Of a stretch of 64,000 nucleotides of DNA, positions 16,385 through 24,926 are shown piece by piece. The notes beneath the pieces are model-generated. The model ran no database searches and was not told where the DNA came from. It saw nothing but the letters and a program-made list of their open reading frames with translations. The stretch lies in contig NZ_JAMXMV010000017.1 of NCBI RefSeq assembly GCF_024055715.1, positions 1 to 64,000 of the forward strand, given 5' to 3'. The translations under genes and the position numbers were made by a program. The DNA comes from Actinoallomurus soli (GTDB lineage Bacteria; Actinomycetota; Actinomycetes; Streptosporangiales; Streptosporangiaceae). Positions within the stretch are counted from its first letter, which is position 1, and the number at the start of each line of letters is the position of its first letter.

Positions 16385-17122
16385 TCACCCCGCTCCGCGA
16401 CCGGCCAGCACGGCGCTGAGGGTGCGGGCCAGGATCCGGGCGTCGAGCAGCAGCGACCAGTTGTTCACGTAGTGCAGATCAAGGTGGATCGCGTCCTTCC
16501 AGGACAGCCGGGACCTGCCGCTGACCTGCCACAACCCGGTGATGCCCGGTCGCACCCGCAGCCTGCCGTAGTCGTCCGGGTCGTAGAGGAGCACTTCGGC
16601 GTCGACCTGTGGACGCGGGCCGACGAGCGACATCTGGCCGAGTGCAACGTTCCACAACTGGGGCAGCTCGTCGAGGGACCACCGGCGCAGCCACCTGCCG
16701 AGCCGCGTGATGCGGGGATCGTCGGGAATCTTGAACAGCGGCTCGTCTCCTCGACTGTGAATGCGCAACAGTTCGGCGAGCTGCTCTGCGGCATTCACTC
16801 TCATCGAGCGGAATTTCCACATCCGAAATGGCCTGCCGTTCATGCCGATGCGTTCATGACCGAACAGCACCGGACCCGGACTGCTCAATAGCACCGCAAT
16901 GGCGATGGCCAACATCAGCGGGGAGAATGCGAGAAGCAGGAGAACGGCCAGCACCCGGTCGGCGGCGTGCTTGACGCGTCGTGCTCCGTCCCCGCTCAGC
17001 AGCCGTTTTCCGGGTGGATGGCCGGTAGCATGATAAGGCGCGTCGATGTCCGCAATGCGATCTTCGAGCCGGTCTGTCGGCGTGGCCTGACCCGGCTGTG
17101 CGCCCGGTGCGAATATGGACAT
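16385..17122 (-). CDS. priming sugar phosphotransferase (polyprenyl-phosphate, short WbaP/PglC type)
   Basis: A 245-residue bacterial sugar transferase (PF02397). One reentrant or membrane helix (residues 57-79) is followed by GPVLFGHERIGMNGRPFRMWKFRSMR, the acidic DEPLFKIPDDPRITRLGRWLR block, WSLDELPQLWNV and MSLVGPRP, then PGITGLWQVSGRS. It transfers a sugar-1-phosphate to undecaprenyl phosphate, starting repeat-unit synthesis. It lacks the four extra N-terminal helices and CoA-binding-like domain of long WbaP. It is the first gene of the leftward biosynthetic unit. Confidence 0.92.
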   Translation of the reverse strand: MSIFAPGAQPGQATPTDRLEDRIADIDAPYHATGHPPGKRLLSGDGARRVKHAADRVLAVLLLLAFSPLMLAIAIAVLLSSPGPVLFGHERIGMNGRPFRMWKFRSMRVNAAEQLAELLRIHSRGDEPLFKIPDDPRITRLGRWLRRWSLDELPQLWNVALGQMSLVGPRPQVDAEVLLYDPDDYGRLRVRPGITGLWQVSGRSRLSWKDAIHLDLHYVNNWSLLLDARILARTLSAVLAGRGAG

Positions 17123-17345
17123 TATTGTTCCCCGGCGTGAGTTGAAGAATCTCCACTCCCAGGTCCCAGGTATATCACCGCCTTGTGAATGGCCGCCCCA
17201 TCTCCAAGATCAACGCTTGGTCAGTCGCACGGAAATTGTTGATCGAGGCGGCTTCGGTGAGTTGTGGCTCCCGGGGCGGACGGTGCAATGCTCTGAACCC
17301 GGCATCTCGCGGTGCCGAAATTCCGAATGCCTATCGGGGGTGTAT
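17123..17345. promoter_or_regulatory. divergent intergenic region, priming transferase / asnB
   Basis: A 223-base gap, clearly richer in A and T than the flanking genes, separates two divergent starts, so it must hold the promoters of the leftward glycosyltransferase unit and of asnB. GGGGGT lies 5 bases before the asnB ATG. I could not pick out convincing -35/-10 pairs or a symmetrical operator. Confidence 0.5.
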
Positions 17346-19253
17346 ATGTGCGGCATAGCGGGCGTGGTGTCGGCGGATCGTCCCGACCCGTGCCTCGTCC
17401 GCCGTATGTGCGATGTTCTCGCCCACCGGGGGCCCGACGGCGAAGGCTTCCACGAGGATGCGCACGCCGCGCTCGGCATGCGGCGGCTCGCCATCGTCGA
17501 CGTCCCGGGGAGCGATCAGCCGGTCTACAACGAGGACCGGACCGTCGTGGCGGTCTTCAACGGGGAGATCTACAACTTCCCCGCGCTACGGCGCGAACTC
17601 CGCGACCGCGGTCACCGTCTCGCCACGAACGGCGACACCGAGTGCCTCGTGCACCTGTACGAGGAACTCGGGGACGAGCTGGTCCACCGGCTCCGGGGGA
17701 TGTTCGCGTTCGCCATCTGGGACGGCCGCAGACGGCGCCTCCTCCTCGCCCGCGACCGGGTGGGCAAGAAGCCGCTGTACTGGCGCACGGAGGGCGGGAC
17801 GCTCTGGTTCGCCTCGGAGCTCAAGGCGCTCACGCGTGACCCCGCGCTCCGTCGTGAGGTCGACCTGGTCGCGCTGCACCACTACCTGACCTATCAGTAC
17901 GTACCGGCACCCTGGTCGATCCTCCGGGGCGTGCACAAGCTGCCGCCCGGCCACCTGCTGTCCTGGCAGGACGGCGTCGCGGTGACGGCACGCTACTGGC
18001 GCGTCGACTGCACGCCCCGCGACGTCGCGTCCGAGGAGGAGGCCGCCGAAGAGGTCCGCGTCCGCCTGCTGGACGCGACACGGGTCCGCATGGTGAGCGA
18101 GCGGCCGCTCGGGGCCCTCCTGTCCGGCGGGATCGACTCCTCCGCGGTCGTCGCCGCGATGGCCCGGCACTCCGCGGGGCCCGTCAAGACGTTCAGCGTC
18201 GGCTTCGACGACGAGAGCCTGGACGAACGGCGCTACGCGCGGATGCTGGCCCGGCACTACGGCACCGACCATCACGAGATGGTCGTCACCTCCTCGGCCC
18301 TGGAGGTGCTGCCCGCGCTGTCCTGGCACTACAACGAGCCGTTCGCGGACTCCTCGTCGATCCCCACCTTCCACCTCGCGCGGATGACCGGTGAGCAGGT
18401 GACGGTCGTCCTCAACGGGGACGGCGGGGACGAGCTGTTCGGCGGTTACCTGCGCTATCTGCTCATGGCCCGCGCGGGTCGCGTCCCCGGCCTGACGTTC
18501 CTGCGGGCACCGCTCGACCGGGCCGGCTCCGCACTCGCCGCCCGCGGCGCCCCGCGCTCGGCGCTGCAGAGGGCCGGGCGGGCGATCGGGCTCCTCGGGC
18601 ACCCGGCGCCGCGGCGCTACGCGCGGCTGATGTCGTCCTTCACCTCCGAGCAGAAGACGGCGCTGTACTCCGGCCCGCTGCGGGCGAGCCTGACGGACGT
18701 CGACAGCCACGGCCTGCTCGACGACGCGTTCGCCGCCTCCCGCGCCGGCTCGGTCCTGGGCCGCGTCATGGACGTCGACCTGAACACGTACCTTCCCGGC
18801 GACCTCCTCGTGAAGATGGACACCGCCACGATGGCCAACTCACTGGAGGCGCGTTCCCCGTTCCTCGACCATCACCTGGTGGAGTGGGCCGCCGGGCTCC
18901 CGCCGCGGCTCAAGGTCCGCTCGGGAACGACGAAGTACCTGCTGAAGAAGGCCGTCGAGCCCTGGCTGCCGCCCGGGCTCGTGACCCGGCCGAAGATGGG
19001 GTTCGGCGTTCCGCTCGCGCGGTGGCTCCGCACCGATCTGGCCGACCTGGCGTGGGACGTCCTGACGGACCACACGGCGAGGTCACGGGGGCTGTTCCGG
19101 CCCGAGGCGGTACGGGGGCTGCTGCGACGCCACGCGGGCGGACACGACCACGCCGGGCGCATCTGGGCGCTGCTGCAGTTCGAACTCTGGTGCCGGGTCT
19201 TCCTCGACCCACCCGTACCGGGAATCGACCACGACCTCGCGTCCCGGCCGTGA
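17346..19253 (+). CDS. asnB: asparagine synthase (glutamine-hydrolysing)-like amidotransferase
   Basis: A 635-residue protein with the Ntn-type glutaminase domain beginning MCGIAGV (Cys2 nucleophile), AHRGPDG and NGEIYN. The synthetase domain has LSGGIDSSAVVA (PP-loop ATP site) and NGDGGDELFGGY. It would use glutamine nitrogen to amidate a carboxylate via an acyl-adenylate. Housekeeping asparagine synthesis is possible. Such genes also recur in O-antigen and capsule loci, where they are linked to uronamide formation, and this copy lies between the priming transferase and the flippase. The ATG at 17346 is set by the need for Cys at position 2. Confidence 0.9.
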   Translation: MCGIAGVVSADRPDPCLVRRMCDVLAHRGPDGEGFHEDAHAALGMRRLAIVDVPGSDQPVYNEDRTVVAVFNGEIYNFPALRRELRDRGHRLATNGDTECLVHLYEELGDELVHRLRGMFAFAIWDGRRRRLLLARDRVGKKPLYWRTEGGTLWFASELKALTRDPALRREVDLVALHHYLTYQYVPAPWSILRGVHKLPPGHLLSWQDGVAVTARYWRVDCTPRDVASEEEAAEEVRVRLLDATRVRMVSERPLGALLSGGIDSSAVVAAMARHSAGPVKTFSVGFDDESLDERRYARMLARHYGTDHHEMVVTSSALEVLPALSWHYNEPFADSSSIPTFHLARMTGEQVTVVLNGDGGDELFGGYLRYLLMARAGRVPGLTFLRAPLDRAGSALAARGAPRSALQRAGRAIGLLGHPAPRRYARLMSSFTSEQKTALYSGPLRASLTDVDSHGLLDDAFAASRAGSVLGRVMDVDLNTYLPGDLLVKMDTATMANSLEARSPFLDHHLVEWAAGLPPRLKVRSGTTKYLLKKAVEPWLPPGLVTRPKMGFGVPLARWLRTDLADLAWDVLTDHTARSRGLFRPEAVRGLLRRHAGGHDHAGRIWALLQFELWCRVFLDPPVPGIDHDLASRP

Positions 19254-19293
19254 ACCGGCGCGGCGCCGGCCGCCGGGCCCCCCGGACGGCGCG

Positions 19294-20811
19294 GTGAACG
19301 ACGCGGCCGGCCGGCGCACCCGCCCCCCGGACGGCCACGGCGCCCGCCCCCCGGACGGCCGGGCCACGCGGCTTCCGGGAGGCCCGGCCACCGGCGCCCC
19401 GGAGGACCGGGCGGCGCCGACCCCGGCCACCCACGCCCCAGAGGACCGGGCGGCGCCGACCCCGGCCACCCACGCCCCAGAGGACGGGGCGGCGCCGACC
19501 CCGGACGGCCGGGGCGTCCGGAGCCTCGGCGGGCTGGCCGCCCGGACCCTGGGCTCCTACGGCGTCAGGTTCGTTCTGGGCGCGCTGATGAGCGTGGTCG
19601 TGAACCGGTCGCTGGGGCCCGAGGGCCGGGGCGCGTACGCGGTGCTGATCGCCGTCGCGACGGTCGCGTTGCACCTCGGTCAACTGTCGGTCGAGGAGGC
19701 GCACGTCGCACTCTGGTCCCGGATCCGCGACGCCGCCACCGTCACCGCGAACAGCGTGCTGTTCGGCGCGGCACTCGGATGCGTCTGCGCGGTCGGCGCG
19801 GCGATCGTCGTGGTGGGGCTGGGGCCCGGCGTCGTCCCGGTGCCCGACCTCGGCCTCCTGGCCGTGGCGCTGGCCTGGATCCCCTGCGCCATGACCGAGA
19901 AGCTGCTGGCCCGCCTCATGGTGCTGAGGACGCGGATCGAGGTCAACAACCGGAGCGGACTGCTGAGCGTGGGCGTGCACTGCGCTTCGCTGGTCCTGCT
20001 GGCCGCACTGGGCGAGGTGACACTGGGGCGGGTGGTCGCGCTGTGGACCGTGTCCGCCGCGCTGCCCCTGGTGGTCCTCCTGCCCGCCGCCCGTCCGGCG
20101 TTGCGCCACTGCGACCTCGCGGTGGCGCGCCGGACGCTCCGCCTGGGCCTGCGCTACCACACCGGCCTGGTCTCGATGTTCCTGCTGCTGCGGGCGGACG
20201 TCCTGATCCTGGGCGCGATGACGACGACCGCCGAGGTGGGACTGTACGCCGTGGCCGTGACGCTGATGGAGCTGGGCCGGGTCCCGCCCGACGTCCTCGC
20301 GAACCTCGCCATGCCGCGGCAGCTCGAAGACGACGAGCGGGCGGCGGCCCTGTTCACCGTCCGGTCCACGAGGATCGCGGCGCTCGTCGCCGCGGGCTCC
20401 GTGGGACTGCTCTGCGCCGCCGCGCCGCTCCTGGTTCCGGCGGTGTACGGTCCGGTGTTCACGGGGGCGGTCGGTCCGCTGCTCGCGCTCGCGCCCGGCC
20501 TGTGGTCGATCGGAGCGAGCAGGCCGGTCGGCGCCTTCCTGCTCCGGCTCGACCGCCCGCTGTGGAACTCGATGACGGCGGTCGCGGCCCTCTCGGTCAA
20601 CGTCGCCGTGAACCTCGCGCTGATCCCGTCCTGCGGCGCCGTCGGCGCGGCGCTCGCCTCCAGCGTCGCCTACACCGTGCTGGCGGTGCTCCAGGTCCTC
20701 TGGTTCCTGCGGGTCACCCGGAGGCCGTGGAGCGACCTGCTCCCTCGGTGCTCCGACGTCCGCTTCCTGTGGGCGACGGCCTGTCGCGTCCCGTCCTGGA
20801 GGGCCGGCTGA
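19294..20811 (+). CDS. Wzx-type polysaccharide flippase
   Basis: A 505-residue protein with about 12-14 hydrophobic helices from residue 78 on and the early RFVLGALMSVVVNRSLGPEGRGAYAV pattern of the MATE-like/PST flippase superfamily. It would move the lipid-linked repeat unit across the membrane. The first 75 residues are a low-complexity Pro/Ala/Arg/Gly stretch containing a tandem repeat (see 19402-19504), which is unusual. No later in-frame start precedes the first helix, so I keep the GTG at 19294, although its ribosome site is poor. Confidence 0.82.
   Translation: MNDAAGRRTRPPDGHGARPPDGRATRLPGGPATGAPEDRAAPTPATHAPEDRAAPTPATHAPEDGAAPTPDGRGVRSLGGLAARTLGSYGVRFVLGALMSVVVNRSLGPEGRGAYAVLIAVATVALHLGQLSVEEAHVALWSRIRDAATVTANSVLFGAALGCVCAVGAAIVVVGLGPGVVPVPDLGLLAVALAWIPCAMTEKLLARLMVLRTRIEVNNRSGLLSVGVHCASLVLLAALGEVTLGRVVALWTVSAALPLVVLLPAARPALRHCDLAVARRTLRLGLRYHTGLVSMFLLLRADVLILGAMTTTAEVGLYAVAVTLMELGRVPPDVLANLAMPRQLEDDERAAALFTVRSTRIAALVAAGSVGLLCAAAPLLVPAVYGPVFTGAVGPLLALAPGLWSIGASRPVGAFLLRLDRPLWNSMTAVAALSVNVAVNLALIPSCGAVGAALASSVAYTVLAVLQVLWFLRVTRRPWSDLLPRCSDVRFLWATACRVPSWRAG
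19402..19504 (+). repeat. 39-bp tandem repeat, 2.6 copies, inside the flippase gene
   Basis: Two identical 39-base units (19402-19440 and 19441-19479) and a third partial unit to 19504 with one mismatch encode repeats of EDRAAPTPATHAP in the N-terminal tail. The unit is a multiple of three, so copy changes keep the frame. Perfect identity suggests recent slippage or recombination. Confidence 0.9.
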
Positions 20812-20831
20812 CGCGGTGGCGGGCCGCGCGC

Positions 20832-21845
20832 TCAGGTCCGCATCGCGACCGCGCGCGGCGCCGCCGGTCCGGAGCGCGCGGCCAGTTCGCGCCGCGCGTG
20901 GGCGATGGCGTCGGTGAGGATGTCGTCCAGGGAGCGTCGCGGCAGCCAGCCGGTGAGGATCCGCAGCTTGGTGGTGTCGGGGACCTTCCGCTGCATGTCC
21001 TCGAATCCCGACTCGTACGCCTGGTCGTACGGGACGAACTGGATCGCCGACGCGCTGCCGGTCCGCGTGACGATCGTCTCGGCGAGTTCCCGGATGCTGA
21101 TCTCGCGTGAGGAGCCGACGTTGTAGGTCTGCCCGACGGCGGCGGGCTCGTCCAGCAGCCGCAGCAGCGCGTCGACGACGTCGCTGACGTGAGTGAAGCA
21201 GCGCGTCTGCCGCCCGTCCCCGTACACGGTCAGCGGCTCGCCCCGCACGGCCTGCCGGACGAGCCGGGGAACGACCATGCCGTACGCGGGGCTCTGCCGC
21301 GGGCCGACCGTGTTGAACAGCCGGACCACGACCGTCGCCAGGTCACGCTCCCGGTGATAGCAGTTGGCGAGGATCTCGTCCACGGCCTTCGCCGTGCTGT
21401 ACGCCCAGCGCACGATGGACGGGGGCCCGAGGATCCGGTCCGCGGTCTCCCGCAGGGGACCCGAGGAGTTCTTCCCATAGATGTCCGACGTGCTGGTCAT
21501 CAGCACCTTGCGGCGGTACCGGTGCGCCGCCTCGATCACGATCTGCGAGCCTCGGATGTTGGTGATCAGTGACCGCAGGGGTTCCTCGACCACCAGCCGT
21601 ACGCCGACGGCCGCCGCCATGTGGACCACGGCGTCGCACTGGTTCATGAGTTCGTCGACGATCAGGTCGTCGAGGACCGACCCGTGGACGAAGCGGAAAC
21701 TCGCGTTCTTCGCCGCCTCGCCCAGGTTGGCGGGGCTTCCCGTCGCCAGGTTGTCGAGAGCGATGACGGAGTCGCCGCGGGCCAGCAGCGCGTCGACGAG
21801 GTGCGACCCGATGAAGCCCGCCCCGCCCGTCACCAGGTATGTCAT
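20832..21845 (-). CDS. NAD-dependent epimerase/dehydratase (extended SDR)
   Basis: A 337-residue enzyme with TYLVTGGAGFIGSHLVDALL at the N-terminus, HMAAAVGVRLVVEEP, the Ser/Thr pair in TSTSDIYG and the catalytic YSTAKAVDE (Tyr-x3-Lys), then YNVGSSREISI. It resembles UDP-glucuronate decarboxylase and UDP-glucose 4-epimerase relatives acting on NDP-sugars. The exact reaction cannot be fixed from sequence. I chose the ATG at 21845 because the NAD-binding strand begins right there. It converges on the flippase gene (20-base gap). Confidence 0.82.
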   Translation of the reverse strand: MTYLVTGGAGFIGSHLVDALLARGDSVIALDNLATGSPANLGEAAKNASFRFVHGSVLDDLIVDELMNQCDAVVHMAAAVGVRLVVEEPLRSLITNIRGSQIVIEAAHRYRRKVLMTSTSDIYGKNSSGPLRETADRILGPPSIVRWAYSTAKAVDEILANCYHRERDLATVVVRLFNTVGPRQSPAYGMVVPRLVRQAVRGEPLTVYGDGRQTRCFTHVSDVVDALLRLLDEPAAVGQTYNVGSSREISIRELAETIVTRTGSASAIQFVPYDQAYESGFEDMQRKVPDTTKLRILTGWLPRRSLDDILTDAIAHARRELAARSGPAAPRAVAMRT

Positions 21846-22013
21846 CCTGCAGCCTTCCGGCATGCCGCGCCTCCCGGGCTCCGTGAGCGTCGCCGCGGAT
21901 CGGATGGCCGAACCGCGAGCGGCCTGGGGTGGCGGGAAGTCCGTTCCCCGCCGCCCCAGGCCGGCCGATGACGGTGTGCCGTCACCGCTGCGGAAGACGG
22001 TCGAACACTCGCG

Positions 22014-22955
22014 TCAGGAGCAGCCCGGCACGCTGCCGACCGGGCTGCAGTTGTTGGGAGCGTTCCTGATGACCAGGCTGTCGTCGAGCAGCACCGGACC
22101 GGCCTCCTGGTCGCGGAAGATGCCGCCGCCGTCGCTCGCGCGGTTGTCCTCGACGAGGGTGCGCACGAGCCTGGCGCGCCCGCCGACGCCGTTCAGCAGG
22201 CCGCCACCATGAATCTTGGCGGTGTTCTCGTCGAGCGTCGTACGGAAGAAGGTCGCCGTTCCGCCCAGTTCGTTGTAGACGCCACCGCCGCTGCTGTTGG
22301 CGCTGTTGCGGCTCAGCCGGCTGAACTCCACGGCGAGACGGCCGTCGCTGTAAATCCCGGCGCCGCCGCCGCCAGAACCGTTCGGATGAACGGTCGTATT
22401 GTCGGTGATCAGGGTGTAGGAGACCACCGCCGTGCCGCTGTCGTTGCTGAGTCCCGCCCCGTTGTCCGCCGTGTTGTTCCGCAAGGTGACCTGGAACAGG
22501 TGAAGGGTGCCGCGTGCGCTGAGGATGCCTCCGCCGGTAAAGACCCCGGAGTCGCCGCCCTCGACGAAGATCCCCCTGATCGTCAGCCGGGCGCCGGTGA
22601 AGACCTCGAACAGGCGGAACCGCGGGCCTCCGGTACGCCGGATGTGCGTGGACGGCCCACCGACGATGGTGATGTCCCCTCTGATGATCGGCAGGGCGTC
22701 ACCGCCGCGTGTCCCCGTCTCCGCCGGGGCGGTGAAGTCGTAGTTGCAGCTCGCGGCGAGCCGGATCGTGCCGTGGCCCGCCGCGTTGACGTCCTTGATC
22801 GCATCCACCAGGCCTGACGCCCCGCCCGTAGGTCCGCTGCACGGCACCGTCACGACGGGCTGTGCGTAGGCCGAGGGCGGCGATGCCGCCGCTACTCCCG
22901 CCCCCATCAGCGTGGCAGCCGCTATGCTGCCAGCCGTTCTAGCGAATGAACCCAT
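22014..22955 (-). CDS. secreted right-handed beta-helix protein
   Basis: A 313-residue protein with a signal peptide (MGSFARTAGSIAAATLMGAGVAAA, cleavage near SAYAQP). Repeating GGG-I/V-short-strand units follow (GGGILSARGTLHL, GAGIYSDGRLAVEF, GGGVYNELGGTATF, GGGLLNGVGGRARL, GGGIFRDQEAG). This pattern is that of polymorphic-outer-membrane-like or pectate-lyase-type parallel beta-helices. Two Cys pairs may form disulphides. No catalytic residues are recognised; a wall or polysaccharide-binding role is possible. The ATG at 22955 has GGGGGGAG 4 bases upstream. Confidence 0.75.
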   Translation of the reverse strand: MGSFARTAGSIAAATLMGAGVAAASPPSAYAQPVVTVPCSGPTGGASGLVDAIKDVNAAGHGTIRLAASCNYDFTAPAETGTRGGDALPIIRGDITIVGGPSTHIRRTGGPRFRLFEVFTGARLTIRGIFVEGGDSGVFTGGGILSARGTLHLFQVTLRNNTADNGAGLSNDSGTAVVSYTLITDNTTVHPNGSGGGGAGIYSDGRLAVEFSRLSRNSANSSGGGVYNELGGTATFFRTTLDENTAKIHGGGLLNGVGGRARLVRTLVEDNRASDGGGIFRDQEAGPVLLDDSLVIRNAPNNCSPVGSVPGCS

Positions 22956-23214
22956 GAGGCTCCCCCCGAACAGAATGGACATTCCTCTTGTCGGTGATGA
23001 ATTGTCCTCGCGGCACCGCCGACATCGGATAGAGAAACATTGCGCAGGCCATCACACCGCGTCGGGGCATCGCCGATTTCCGGTTCTTTGCCGCCGCGGA
23101 CCACTTTTTAAGTGGCCCTTGATTCGGCGGCCGGAGGGATAGCGCCCTGAATACGCGGAAAACGTATGAGTGGCCGGGGACCCGGGTGACGATCCGGCGG
23201 GGACCCCGGACAGC
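22956..23214. other. intergenic region upstream of the beta-helix gene
   Basis: There is no gene here. The stretch to about 23120 is AT-richer than its surroundings and should contain the leftward promoter of the beta-helix gene. I could not define promoter boxes with confidence. Confidence 0.4.
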
Positions 23215-23250
23215 GGTCCGCCGGGGACCCCGAAGGGTCCCCGGCGGACC
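23215..23250 (-). terminator. perfect 16-bp hairpin with CGAA tetraloop
   Basis: GGTCCGCCGGGGACCC (23215-23230) pairs perfectly with 23235-23250 around the loop CGAA. It lies 30 bases past the stop of the M1 peptidase gene, read leftward. No T-tract follows, which is common for actinobacterial terminators. A further partial copy of the arm is seen near 23195. Confidence 0.8.
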
Positions 23251-23279
23251 GGAGTGGAACGTCAGCCCTGCGGAAGGGG

Positions 23280-24725
23280 TCAGCCCTGCGGGAGGGCCGG
23301 CTTGCCGGGAGACCAGAGCCAGGTCTTGAAGAACCCGCTCAGGTCCTGCTTGGAGATCTTCTGGGCGAGCGCGGTGAACTGCTCGGTGGTGGCGTTGCCG
23401 TGGCGGTGCTGGGCCGCCCAGGTGCGCAGCAGGGTGAAGAAGGCGTCGTCGCCGATCTTCTCCCGGAGGAACTCCAGCACCATGCCGCCGCCGCTGTAGA
23501 CCCGGTCGTGGAACATGGTGTCCCGCTTCGGGTCGGCGATCACGACGTTCCACCAGCTGTCCGTCGCAGAGTGGCCGTTGTAGGTGGCGAGGGCCTGGTC
23601 GTGCACCGTCCGGCCGCCGTGCTTCTCGGCCCAGTACCACTGCGAGAACGTCGCGAAGCTCTCGTTCAGCCAGACGTTGTTCCAGGTCTGCACCGAGACG
23701 CTGTCACCGAACCACTGGTGCGCCAGCTCGTGCGCGATGGTGTTCGTGCTGCGCACGTCGGAGTACAGCGGCCGGGTCTGGGTCTCCAGCGAGAAGCCGA
23801 TCGCCTGCCCGTTGTACGTCGCCAGGTCGGCGATCGCGCCGGTCGAGTCGAACGGGAACTTCCCGTACAGCTGGTCCCACAGGTCCGTGGCCTCGGCGGT
23901 GGTGTCCCAGAAGAACGTCATCGGGTCCGGGTGGTTCGGGTCGCGGCCCACGAGCTTCGGGTCGACGGCGACCGTCTCGGGGATGCCGAGCGGGGTCTTG
24001 CCGTTCTTGAAGGTCCACTTGCCGATGTCGGCGGTGGCGAGGTAGGTCGCCATCGGGTTCTTCTCGTCCCAGACGAAGGTGCTCTGATCGCCCTTCGTGC
24101 GCTGGGACACGAGCCGTCCGTTCGCGATCACGCCGAGGTCCTTGGGCACCGTCACCTTGAAGGTGAAGGCGGCCTTGTCGGACGGGTGGTCGTTGCTCGG
24201 GAACCACGTCGACGCGGCATTGGGCTCGTCGCCCATGAACGCCCCGTCGTCGGTGTGGACGAAGCCGTACGGGGAGCCGAACACGACCGGCGAGCCCACG
24301 ATCGTCTGCGGCACGCCGCCGTACGTCACGGTGACGGTGAAGCGCCGGTTCTGCCGCAGGCCGCTCTTCGGCGTGATCACCAGTTCCTGGCCGTCGCGGG
24401 TGAACTCCGCCTTGTGGCCGTTCACCGTGACCTTGGAGACCGTCAGCTGCTGCAGGTCCAGGTCGAAGCGGGACAGGTCCTGGGTGGCGCGCGCCGTCAT
24501 GGTGACGACGCCGTCGAGCCGCTTGGTCGAGGGGTCGTACTTCAGGTCGAGGCCGTAGTGCAGGGCGTCGTACCCGCCGTTGCCCTCCAGCGGGAAGTAC
24601 GGGTCGCCGATGCCCGGAGCGCCGGGGGAGAAGTGAGGCCGTGCCGCGGCGGACGCGGCGGGGGAGATGGCCGCCACGGAGACGAGGGTCGCGCCGACGG
24701 CCACCAGCCGGGATGTTCTGCGCAT
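23280..24725 (-). CDS. secreted M1 family metallopeptidase
   Basis: A 481-residue protein with a signal peptide (LVAVGATLVSVAAISPAASA). An N-terminal beta domain is followed by a thermolysin-like domain with the zinc motif HELAHQWFGD and the distal ligand in WLNESFATF. The usual GAMEN exopeptidase motif is not evident; the aligned region reads IGFSLETQT, so the N-terminal amine recognition of classical M1 aminopeptidases may be altered. The C-terminal helical domain of 800-residue members is missing, as in other short actinobacterial secreted M1 enzymes. It likely acts outside the cell on peptides. Confidence 0.88.
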   Translation of the reverse strand: MRRTSRLVAVGATLVSVAAISPAASAAARPHFSPGAPGIGDPYFPLEGNGGYDALHYGLDLKYDPSTKRLDGVVTMTARATQDLSRFDLDLQQLTVSKVTVNGHKAEFTRDGQELVITPKSGLRQNRRFTVTVTYGGVPQTIVGSPVVFGSPYGFVHTDDGAFMGDEPNAASTWFPSNDHPSDKAAFTFKVTVPKDLGVIANGRLVSQRTKGDQSTFVWDEKNPMATYLATADIGKWTFKNGKTPLGIPETVAVDPKLVGRDPNHPDPMTFFWDTTAEATDLWDQLYGKFPFDSTGAIADLATYNGQAIGFSLETQTRPLYSDVRSTNTIAHELAHQWFGDSVSVQTWNNVWLNESFATFSQWYWAEKHGGRTVHDQALATYNGHSATDSWWNVVIADPKRDTMFHDRVYSGGGMVLEFLREKIGDDAFFTLLRTWAAQHRHGNATTEQFTALAQKISKQDLSGFFKTWLWSPGKPALPQG

Positions 24726-24873
24726 GTGGGGGGTTTCCTTGTGCAGAAATCGAGTGGACCTTGCGACTCTGGCGTAAGCGCCGCGGGATTGTCCAGACTT
24801 TCAGCACCGAAACTGGCAGACGGTCGTGATCTCGCAGTTCGGGGGAGCAAACCCCGGAGTTCGGAAGCGGACA

Positions 24874-24908
24874 CGCGGTGGCCCCCGGAGTCACCGGGGG
24901 CCACCGCG
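24874..24908 (-). terminator. perfect 15-bp hairpin downstream of aceA
   Basis: CGCGGTGGCCCCCGG (24874-24888) pairs with 24894-24908 around the loop AGTCA, 18 bases after the isocitrate lyase stop in the leftward direction. There is no T-run. It isolates aceA from the M1 peptidase gene. Confidence 0.82.
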
Positions 24909-24926
24909 CCGGGCCGGGGGCGGTTC

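Noticed and set aside
20832-21845. RmlD or RmlC role for the NAD epimerase
   Set aside because: The sequence follows the epimerase/decarboxylase SDR pattern with YSTAK, not the shorter RmlD pattern, and it is not a cupin.
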